Assembly (NCBI RefSeq): GCF_047496725.1
Contig: NC_132986.1
Span: 5,178,501-5,242,500 of the forward strand
Direction of reading: 5' to 3'
DNA: 64,000 nt
Source of the DNA: Anoplolepis gracilipes
Taxonomy: Eukaryota > Arthropoda > Insecta > Hymenoptera > Formicidae
Shown: one piece after another, positions 54,738 through 64,000 of the stretch
How the letters are laid out: each line of letters opens with the position of its first letter
Numbering within the stretch: position 1 is the stretch's first letter
The notes under the pieces: generated by a model
Seen by the model: the letters and a program-made list of their open reading frames with translations, nothing else
The model's database searches: none
What the model was told of the DNA's origin: nothing
Position numbers and translations under genes: made by a program

Positions 54738-54770
<33 letters not shown>

Positions 54771-54780
54771 AATATAAGTA
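45401..54780. other. Gene desert, part 2: GC islands in AT-rich DNA
   Basis: GC-richer islands occur at about 46300-46810, 47540-47600, 48620-48770, 49700-50370, 50560-50960, 51340-51440, 51760-52130, 52390-53040, 53460-53840 and 54230-54520. The longest open frame, 49512-50012 (+, 166 codons), is not recognised and its first 190 bases look non-coding. Cysteine-rich frames at 51329-51440 and 51760-51919 (-) also lack family features. A 12-base tandem repeat (TTGCGATCCTGA) lies at 52588-52616, and TG and TA microsatellites at 49230-49266 and 51555-51587. Nothing else can be supported. Confidence 0.4.
49230..49266. repeat. (TG)n microsatellite
   Basis: About 37 bases of TG dinucleotide preceded by a short TA run, in the gene desert. 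Confidence 0.95.
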
Positions 54781-54789
54781 AAAATATAT

Positions 54790-55400
54790 ATATGTAAACA
54801 AGTAAAAAATTTACAATAATATTTCATTTTCATTTTAGTTTATTCTATTAAAAATTCAATTATCGTTAATTATTTGTTTTAATCTTGATGATAATTTAAT
54901 TAAATAATTTTATATTCTATACTTGTGAATATTTAAATGAAAATACCTACAATCTCTTTCACAAAATATATATTATTTAAAAAGCTTTAAAAAATTTATA
55001 ATAATATTTTTTACTTTTATTTTAGTTCACTCTATTAAAAATTTAATTATCACTAATTAATATTTTGTAATTATTTTAATTAAATTATTTTATATTCTAT
55101 ACTTGTGAATATGATTTTATATATATATAATCATATTTACGAGTATAGAAATTTAATAGATAATATAATTTAATAAAAATATCAAGATTAAAACAAATTA
55201 ATTAGCGTTATTTAATTTTTTTAATGGAATAAACTAAAATAAAAATAAAATATTATTATTATTATATTATAAATTTTTTATTTTTTTCGGTTTTTTAAAT
55301 AATACATATTTTGTAAGAGAAATTGTATTTTTAAATAAATTTACTCTATTAAAAAGTTTAATTTATGTGAATTAATTTATTTTGATCTTTATATTTTATT
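54790..55400. repeat. AT-rich repeat cluster, direct and inverted units of about 180 bp
   Basis: A block around 54838-54932 recurs around 55025-55112: the stretch TTTTATATTCTATACTTGTG appears at the same offset in both, 180 bases apart. From about 55130 a third, inverted copy follows, carrying the complement of the same landmarks (GAGTATAG, ATCAAGATTAAAACAAAT, GGAATAAACTAAAAT). A fragment with CTCTATTAAAAA continues near 55340. Divergence between units is moderate. It may be an old foldback element or decayed satellite; there is no coding capacity. Confidence 0.7.
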
Positions 55401-58400
55401 TGATTTGTTTTAAAAAATTTTACTTTTATATAATGATATTCTTTGTACATCTTTTGTGTCTAAAAATTAATTCATTATTGTTTTTTCGTGATTTCTCTTT
55501 TCTAAAAATGATGCATCATTTACTTTATTTATGTCAACAACTTTGACATTAGAAATTGGTTAAACCAGATGATGGTGATTATTGATGCTGCTACATCGTG
55601 AACTAGACTCGACATTGTGTTTGTGAAAATATTCGAGTAGTAATTACAACATGACAAATAGTATACTGGTGTACACATATGATGACTGCTTCGCCGATTA
55701 TTTGTGACTGATTATTCACCACTCTCCAGTGTGTTATAAATGATCGTTCACAGTATTGCTCGCAGCAACAATATTGTTGCAATGATTTGCCTGAGTGCTC
55801 ACGATGATTAGTTATACTGCGCATCGCATTGCACGATCGCGGAAGTGTCGAATAAACACGATATCTTGACAATGTGATTATTGCATCAGCATTATCTGAT
55901 AATGTTTATTATAAGAAATTTGTTACGGTTGAAACAGCATCAATCTAATTTTCCTAGACATATCTCAATTTTTTTAAGCAAAATATATATTGATTATATT
56001 ATATTATGTCCATTATATTATATTTATTTATTATATATTCCTAAAATGATTTTATTCTGAAAGATTAAGCTGATTAGATTTAATATGTTTCATCACAAGA
56101 TTTTGAAAGTGTATTTAGTACCTAGAAATTTTGAACGACTTTATTCAAACTGATGAGCTTTGCGTTCACCTTTACGAATTACTGAATACTGTTGAGCAAA
56201 TTACATTTACGATAACGCTTGCTTAGTCTGTGACAGTATTAAGCGCGAGTCGAGAGTTATATTTGTTGTATGCAATCCTCACACACTGGTTGGCCAGTCG
56301 CATTTCATGCGGACTAAGCTGCATTTTGACATCACTAACGTTAATACGCGACGATACAACCGGAGACAACTGTAGAATTTCCCATAACGAAACTCGTTTG
56401 CGCGCGCGCGAGCTTGGCATTTGTCGGACAGACGTCAGAGAGTACAAAACGGAATATGGAATAGGAAGTCTATTTTCCAATACCGGTCCGGTTTACAAGA
56501 TCGTGTGGAAAGCATAAAGATAAGAAGCAATACGGTATACGATCGATGTGTAAGCCTGGTATGCGGCGGTAATGTAACGTAGTATCTCTAGGCATATCGC
56601 TCGGCAAAGAGAGAGCGCACAACCGAGCAATAAAATGTCTCAATGGAAATGAAACACACGTTGATTAGGGTGCATTTAAAATTTATGGATTTACGTAGCG
56701 CGAATCTCGTGCATGATAAACGCGACTGCGACGAGAAAATAATACATTGAAACTCGTTTAAACGGGTACTCAGGGAATACACAGCACGGTTTAACGATCA
56801 CATCATTTTAAGATCAAGCCGCATATGTGTCGCGATTGGGTGTACTCTGTAAATATTTTTTGTACATTATATTTTATATATCCTTTTGTGTTTTTCTTCT
56901 CTCTTTCTTGAAACATAAAATCGAATACGGATCAATCTCGAGTTTATTATATTTCTCGTCATTCGTGTGAAAACTTACTTCTCGAATAACATAAGCGACA
57001 GATTTATAGAGATAAAGTAGACCGAATGTGTTTGACGTTAAATCTCGTCAATCATTTTCGATAGACACGCGCTCGGCCGATTAACGCAATCCGATCCGAT
57101 TTCTGCGTGCACATTTATGCACACGAATGCAGGAGCGCGTATTGCGCGAATACGCGATCGTATTTGGTGTTTCCAGTCTCGTATGCTTTCCTCTTCAATT
57201 TTTTCGTCCGCCCTTTCTCGCGATTCCGACTTTTCTTTTTTCGTGCCTGGTGGCAAGAAAAACGGTAGGATGTTTCACAGACCGTAAACACGAGAAAATT
57301 ATCGCGCGCACGGCAGAGATGAAAGGGGTGGCCGCTACAACGTAATAGCGAATTCTTCTTGGTAGTTTCTGCGTCCGGCGTGGAAAAATTGGCCTGTTGG
57401 TATACGCACGTGATTGCGTTGAATTATGATCAGTTTTGATAATAAGTCAATTTTTCGAGCATTAGCATTAAGATTATTGTCGACGAATAAAAGTATAAAT
57501 AAAAGCGAATCGTATTATCCTTTGGATCGTATTAATTTACGATTTATCGATGTAACGAATTTTATATTTTTGAACATTCAATATGTAATGTGATATATAA
57601 GATTCGAGAAATTATATGCGCAAAAGATGAGTTGTATTATATTTATCACACAAATTATTATACATCCTTAAAATAGACTATTAATAGATTTTTCTTTTTA
57701 TTTATACTGTTTTACCCTGAAATTTTTATTTTTATTTGACACTTTATTAATATATTGTCTGTGAGAGGGAGAGCAGAGACTAAGAAGATTTTGTATTTGT
57801 CTGTACGTGAACAATGGAAAAGGCATTTGTTACGGTAGGTTTATATTTGACAGGTATCGAACGATATTTCCATCCGGTGAACTTTTGTTTCTGTTCGACG
57901 ATGAGTACAAAACTGTGGGCTTCGAGATATGATGACATATTCGTTTCCGCGATATCTGTATTCTTCTTTTTTCCGCGATTTTAAAACTTCATGCTCGATG
58001 AAAGTGCAACGCGACGTGTAAGATTTTTCGACAAATTTATTGTCATCGAATCGAACTTTCTGATTAACGAGCGATAAGTTTAAACGTTGAGACTGACGAG
58101 AAAGAATAATATTGTAAAACGTATTTTTTTTTATCTATCAAATTATAAATTATAAAATTTTTTATACACAATTGCGCGATTTCATCACACATGTATAAAT
58201 AATATAATAAATTTTAAAGATCTCTGTCTAAATATAACATATTATGAAACATTTTATATAAAAATACACGCACAAGATTGTAGTTGGAAGCATAAAATGA
58301 GTTAATTTAAAAAATTAATAAAATCGAAAAATTATTGAGATTGATATTTTGAAAAATACTATACATAATCATCCGTTGTGTAACACGAACAAGATGCATT

Positions 58401-60232
58401 ATCAGTTAACGCATATTATTCCGTACGTATCACAAATAACGCTTATATCTGATTGCGTATACAGTGAATAACGAGAGAACGAAGGAGAAAGACAGAAGTA
58501 AAACAATAGGGTGTCCCGTGAACGGAGGTGAGATGCGACCGCAGAAAGGAGAATAAAGGTGTCAGGTAATGTGATATATGAGATCGATTTGAATCCGGCG
58601 TTTAAGCCGCGAGCCATAATTCAATCTCGATCGCCTTTTCCTTCCTTCTCCACCTCTGCGCGGCTCTCTCCCTTTTCCATCGTCTTTCTCGTCTTTAGCC
58701 TACTCGTTCGGCCGTGTACTATCCCTCAAGGGCACGTTCGATACTCGATATATACTTAGGTACATATACCAGCTACTTTCCTCGTGATATCCGCTCTCGC
58801 ATATATAATGTGTATATACGCGTATCGCGAACCTCCTTGGGTCTCGTTCACGTTGTCTTCTTCGATTACGGAGGGATTTCTTTATAGGATTATCGCGCCG
58901 ATCGCTTTCATATCACGTCTCATAATTTCCACTTTGTTATTATTCCGATTATAGTTCTCGGCGCATTGGTAGCGCGGCTACACTTTGAAACAATAATCGC
59001 TGCCAAAGTTATTAGACGCACGGGAATAAAAATAAATGTAAAATAAATATTTCTGAAATCTATCTATTTTGATTTTTATCACTGATATTTTTTATAACAT
59101 TTAAACAGAAACGTTGATATAAGCAAAGATGATATTTATTTTGTACGGACCAGAGAGTGAAACGAATTTCTTCATTGTTACTGACTTCATATTAATTTTG
59201 AATAATTTGTATAACAGATATGATAATGTAAGTTTGCATAGTATAACATTAGGAAATTATTATTGTTGAAGAACAACTTCTCGCATTCATGAATAAAATA
59301 AACAGAGGAAATACGATAAGTGATATTTGTAGAAAATCACATGTGGATGCGAAATTTATTTTACATGGGATTCAACCGCTTGCAAAGCGCGTCTTACGTC
59401 GTTGACGTGACGAGACGAGACGAGATTCACGTTTTTCCGCGTAGATGTGTGTGTAAAATGCATGTCGAGACGTCTGGGTCTGGATATGCAAGAAAGGGAA
59501 AGCTCGAGGATATTCGAAGGAAATGTGAAGGTCACGTAACAGACCCTTTGCGCGATTATCTATACATATATATCAAATATAGATAATGTTCCTATTGAAT
59601 ATATCCTATTGTTGTTATGTATCTCACGTTTACAATACATTTTAAAATGATTATTATCGATGCTTTTTTCAATATAATATCAAAGAGAAATAAATATTTG
59701 TATATAATTTTCCCAAGCAGAAATATCAATATAAATAAATGTAAGAACTTTGAAATGGCGGTGCTTTCTTTAAAAAATATTAAGAATAAAATATTTTTAT
59801 ATTTTAGAATTGTTGCAAAATTATTATATATAATAGCACAAACATTTTATCTAACCAATTGTCTACTTTAATATGTTTATATAAATATATGTTCCTTTAT
59901 CTCTATTAACAATTTAGTTTGCAATAAAAATACTAATATCATATATTTTACCTATCTAACATATCAGTTACATTCAATATAAATAAAGAAAAATTTTTAA
60001 ATAATTTAAGGATTAAATATTTGTATAATAAACAATTTTATGTATATATATGTAAGAAATGTAATAAACTAATTTTATTCATCAGTTGACCTGCCACTAC
60101 TTTTCTGCTTTGTTTTTCAAACAGCACATTTGGTGTAAAAATACAATCTCTGAGATTACAAGTGCATATATCAATTATTATTAATGTAAAATTATAAATA
60201 CAAATATATTATAGACGCTGGTCGGTACTTAC
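55401..60232. other. Gene desert, part 3
   Basis: The pattern of earlier desert segments continues: GC islands at about 55590-55870, 56220-56830, 57030-57420, 57880-58060, 58390-58990 and 59320-59560, with AT-rich DNA between and from 59580 to 60230. No protein family is recognised in any frame. If the exon at 60233-60316 is real, this stretch is wholly or partly its downstream intron. Confidence 0.4.
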
Positions 60233-60316
60233 TCGTTTTGTTGCCGGACTCGTCCGGTGACTCTTCGCTGCAATACTTGGCGAAATGTTGACACTTTTCG
60301 CGAGTACAATAATCTC
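60233..60316 (-). CDS. Candidate cysteine-rich exon of an unidentified gene
   Basis: On the minus strand an 84-base segment is bounded by an acceptor (ATGTTTAG) and a strong donor (CGA|GTAAGTACC). The open frame starts two bases in, reads DYCTREKCQHFAKYCSEE and continues with a Ser/Asp/Glu-rich tail, and ends in phase 1. It is a symmetric exon of about 27 whole codons. GC content and codon choice differ sharply from the AT-rich flanks. Cysteine spacing is C-x4-C-x6-C, loosely like the start of a follistatin or EGF-type module in secreted proteins, but I do not recognise the family. Neighbouring exons were not found: upstream ones may lie past 64000 and downstream ones in the desert to the left. 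Confidence 0.42.
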
Positions 60317-60641
60317 CTAAACATATAAAGTTTCAAATTAATGGTTGAGTTTTTCTTATATTTAATATTCGTGATCGCGATCAATTGTGTTATTCGATAT
60401 TTATAACCTCACTTCGAAGCAACTTCTGTATAAATTAGATATCGTGTTATACTTACAAGCATATGGCCCGGAAGTGAAAATCGAGCTACTTTATCAATTA
60501 ATCGTAGTGTTAATTAACCGATCCTTCGATACTCGGAAAGTCAAATATACATATATCGCGTTGCACGAAATGCGCGTCGGTATGAAGTTGACGCGTTTTT
60601 TAATTTGTCGCAGGTCGCAGGTACACCAACGTACACATAAT

Positions 60642-60764
60642 TGCGCTCGAAAACCTATTCCGAATAGATTAACATTTGATTGACCAATCAGGACAGAGGA
60701 ATATTTTGCTCTTGATTGGTCAATCAAACGTTATTGTACTCCGATTATTAGATTTTCGAACGCA
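60642..60764. mobile_element. MITE-like inverted-repeat element, copy 2
   Basis: A 123-bp element with the same terminal inverted repeats (TGCGCTCGAAAA ... TTTTCGAACGCA) and the same central CCAATCAGGACA / TGATTGGTCAAT pairing as the copy at 10950-11071. It lies 325 bases upstream, in minus-strand sense, of the candidate cysteine-rich exon. It is non-coding, with no clear target-site duplication. Confidence 0.75.
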
Positions 60765-60939
60765 GATATTTTCTATAACCAACGGATATTACGTCAATTA
60801 GTTCGCTAAATAAAATGCGACAAAATTGTATGTCAAATCAAAAAGCTCCAGGTACGTGTCTCTTTCACGCATTGTTTTCTAGCAAAATACAGTAAAAGAA
60901 AAATTACCTTTTTTTTTTCATTCGTACATAGGAATCTAT

Positions 60940-62362
60940 TTGCACGGTAGGCTCATCATCGAAGGGAAAAAAAGCAGCTTGGAAAATAGAGACAGGACGC
61001 GTGCGTAAGTCAGAGAACCCAACGAGAGATAAACAAGAACGGGACGGAGTACAGAGTCCCGTACGCGTCGCGGCCGCGGCGTACGAAGTACGCGGGTCGT
61101 TGGAGTGGGGGAATATTTAGGAAGGGGAACAGGAGCGAGCACCGAGCACAAGGCAGTGAGTGTGAGTGTAGTACACGCGCAGCCGCCGGGACGCGCGCAT
61201 CTCTTGACGTGCTGGCGCTCTCTTCTCGACGGAGAGAAGGAGGAGTGAAAAGAAGCCCGCGCGAAATCACGATCAACTCGGCATTGCGTGTTCGGGCTTC
61301 GCGGTCGCGTCATGATATCGATATATTAATAGCCTATGCTTCGTGTACGACGCAAATGCGCGCGAATTCGAAACGTTTGTTTCTTCCGGTCGAGTTTTGA
61401 AATTGTCCGGCGCCGAGAGGGGTAAGGGGGGGGGGTGCGGGGCGGCTGTCGTTCTAAGTGTCACGTGATTCGCGTCCGCGACGATACGCGCGAAGTTGCG
61501 GTGACTGTGTCGGCGGTGAAGCTGTCTATCATCATTCGGAGACGCATCCGTGGAGTGCAAGGCACAAAAAAGGTATGGATCATTTTGAAATGTGTTCCTT
61601 GAGAAAATCTCTCCGGGATGCTTTTGATTTTCTTCGCTTCGCGATTGTATTTCGTTATACGTATACATATATGTATGTGCTATTTGCACAGCGAAACCGA
61701 CAAATTATTCGAACACGTTAGAATGCCTCTATCGAATTACATTTCGTGAATTAAAGTGAAATATGGCGTGACGGATCAAGATAGCGACAACAATTATCAA
61801 AATATTATTATTGTATTTTCAGCTAACTTCCTTTTTTTCTTGATTACAGAACAGCGCCAACAAATTACGCGTCAAAGATTAAAATTCGGGATTTTCGTGT
61901 GATTGTTCGTTTCGTAGTACGATCATATTCGAGTGAATAGATATTACGTCGCGTTGATTTGGAAGACTTCGGCGAGTTGTTTGTTGTTGTTTTACGCAAA
62001 CTCGAAAGTTACGTCGATGCGACGTATCTTTCGCCGCGATAAATTCGATATGACCGCGTGAACCGCGTGATCAAGCGGGTCGCTTTGTTACCGCGTCGGG
62101 CGTCCATATTCGAATTCCCGCCGTGTTCAGATCCCGCGCCGGGGTCGCGCACGCTCCGGTGATTTTGCGAAAACGGCGATCGCAAATTCGCGAGTGCGCA
62201 ACCGGTTGGCGTGAGAGTTGCCGAAGAATCTCCAGCGATGCATCAATACAGGATGAGAGTGTTGCAGAAGGAGGAGGATGATCTGACCGATCGTGAAACA
62301 GCGCGTTGTGGTCACCGCTAAAGGGCTCCACGTTTGCGACGACGTCCAGTCAGCGAGTTCGG
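60940..62362 (+). promoter_or_regulatory. CpG-rich promoter and probable non-coding first exon
   Basis: This is the most GC- and CpG-rich stretch of the window, with a G-run near 61427. On the plus strand donor-like sites occur at about 61574 (AAAAAG|GTATGG) and 62362 (TTCGGG|GTGAGTC), consistent with alternative 5' UTR exons of a gene continuing beyond 64000. A short upstream frame of 27 codons starts at ATG 62238 and stops before the second donor. Frames on both strands here are arginine/serine/proline-rich artefacts of base composition. A perfect TGACGTCA lies just beyond, at 62388-62395. Confidence 0.4.
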
Positions 62363-64000
62363 GGTGAGTCTAAAAAAATCTTTTACGTGACGTCACATTC
62401 AATTTTGAAGATTAATATGTATTATTAAAAATATTCAACTAATATTGGCTATTCTTTTTTAATATTTTTAATTTTTATCATGTCAAGAAGCATTAAATTA
62501 CTTTACAATGTGATATTCGAGAAATATCAATCGTACAGATTTAGCTTTTATACAGACAATTGCATCCCTACTGTTCAAAATAAAGCAAGGTAATGATTAT
62601 TAAAATTTTTTTGAAATAAGATATTTTTTAATAATTATATAATTTAATAAATATTAATTTTAATAAATTTTTAAATAAAATTGGGCAGAGTGTCACTTAT
62701 TATTAGTTTGATATTGCGTAACAAGAGTTGGTTATATTTTTTTATTCACTTTTTTCATTCCGTAATTACATTATATCGATATTGGAATTGTTATGTGCAT
62801 AATGTCTGCTTTTTCCAATGATTATCGGATTATTCAGTACAGTCATATTGCTCCGCACAATTATACAGGGTTGCTATAATTGCCATAATTATAGGATTGT
62901 GATATTCATATTTATGCAATCTATGTGTTTGCCACGTAAATAGATACTGTGCAAATATAAAATAGATATTCCTAGAGATTATTAATACATGCAGATTACA
63001 AATATATATTTTGATATTCTGGGCGTTCTATTAATAATAAATTATATTTATATTGAAAATGTTACTATGAAAATTAGCAAAAATTGAGAGATTGTATATA
63101 AACGTTTGTTTATTATATCTTTTTATATATTAAGAGAGTGAGAGAGAGAGAAAGAGAGAGAGAGAGAGGAAAAAGGTAAAAGTATTTCTTAAAAATTATT
63201 TATAATAATTCTAACTTTCATAACACATTTACATAACGCATTCATCGTAAATTAATATTAAATATTATTTAAATGGTATTGCAGCACGTAATAATTATTT
63301 AATATCATGAACCAAGATAAATTGCATTAAAATTAAAATCGAGATTAAGATTAATTCAATGTATTGTATGTTGCAATGAATCTAATCGCGATTGCGGTAC
63401 AATATCGTCGCAAAATGTAGAACTCGCGAGGTAAAAACGGTACGGTGTGTTTGGCTACTCGACGAAAAGATCGTTAGTCTGGCTCAGCTTCCGTGAAAGG
63501 TTAGGAGAATGCGACACAATTCCGTTGAAGAAGACCACCTCTTCAAGTAGGCGCTTAAACGTCAACATCTTGGAGAGCGCAGTCAGTCGCTATGAGTATA
63601 TGGAGTGCAGCAGCCGCTTCGTCCTCTCGTGACGTCTCGGTTTCTTCTCTTTCTGCCCCCTCCCCCTCCCCTCCCTCCTCCTCGCTGCCCTTCACTGAAA
63701 GAGGAGCGGCAAGAATTAATGCACGGTATAACGAGGGATTCATATCAACGGAATATTTCCAGCCGTTCTATTAATTGCGCTTGCATTTCCGCTCCACCGA
63801 TCGTGTTCGTGATGTATGCGAAATATCCGAGCTGAGGTTGCTTACCGGGGGCATTGGCTGTATTCACATCGAGATCATTTAAAGCATAGTAATACATTCG
63901 AGTGATGTAACATATTGAATGTACTATTTATTTAGAGGAGAGCAATTTTTTGCAAATTATATTCAGGTGAAAATTGCAGAAATTACTTTGCCATAGGCAA
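62363..64000. other. AT-rich right edge, probable intron
   Basis: AT-rich sequence follows the donor at 62362. A (GA)n tract lies at 63133-63168. Positions 63400-63850 are GC-richer, with a C/T-rich run near 63655-63690 that yields only low-complexity frames. On the minus strand a donor-like CCCCCG|GTAAGC occurs near 63845. No gene is supported. Confidence 0.4.
63133..63168. repeat. (GA)n microsatellite
   Basis: A GA dinucleotide tract with one AA interruption near the right edge. Confidence 0.9.

Noticed and set aside
60936..61689. Several overlapping frames on both strands in the CpG-rich block
   Set aside because: Overlapping frames open on both strands are typical of high-GC DNA with few stop codons; none matches a family.

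Overview
The window looks like nuclear DNA from an insect, most likely a hymenopteran and plausibly an ant. It is AT-rich and full of microsatellites, genes are split into many small exons with canonical GT/AG sites, and CpG is not visibly depleted. The taxonomic placement is inference; the intron-exon structure and gene identities are read from the sequence. I see no prokaryotic features, CRISPR array, rRNA or convincing tRNA.

The first 39 kb is gene-dense. In order: the 5' end of a Dscam1-type immunoglobulin receptor gene on the minus strand (608-7096, running off the left edge); DPM1, dolichyl-phosphate mannosyltransferase catalytic subunit (+, 11144-12200); CEP104, a ciliary tip protein (+, 14005-20660); NSUN2, an RNA cytosine-5 methyltransferase (-, 21581-24811); VPS35, the retromer scaffold (-, 25448-29568); CCDC97 (-, 30237-31757); and ABCC10/MRP7, an ABC transporter (+, 32840-39214). 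I traced exons for each and the reading phase closes at every junction. DPM1 through ABCC10 are complete; they are unrelated housekeeping genes with no operon-like logic. Dscam1/DPM1 and CCDC97/ABCC10 are divergent pairs, and CEP104/NSUN2 are convergent.

From 39.2 to 60.2 kb there is no recognisable gene, only about twenty islands of raised GC separated by AT-rich spacers, plus a roughly 180-bp AT-rich repeat cluster near 55 kb. At 60233-60316 (-) there is one convincing but unassigned cysteine-rich exon, so part of this desert may be its downstream intron. From 60.9 to 62.4 kb lies a GC- and CpG-rich block that looks like a promoter with a non-coding first exon. The last 1.6 kb is mostly AT-rich.

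No previously undescribed biological system was found. The observations most worth checking are an intronic pre-miRNA-like hairpin in CEP104, a near-perfect 151-bp foldback in CEP104 intron 1, a two-copy MITE family with one copy abutting the DPM1 start, the orphan cysteine-rich exon, and the Dscam exon-4-type cassette at the left edge.
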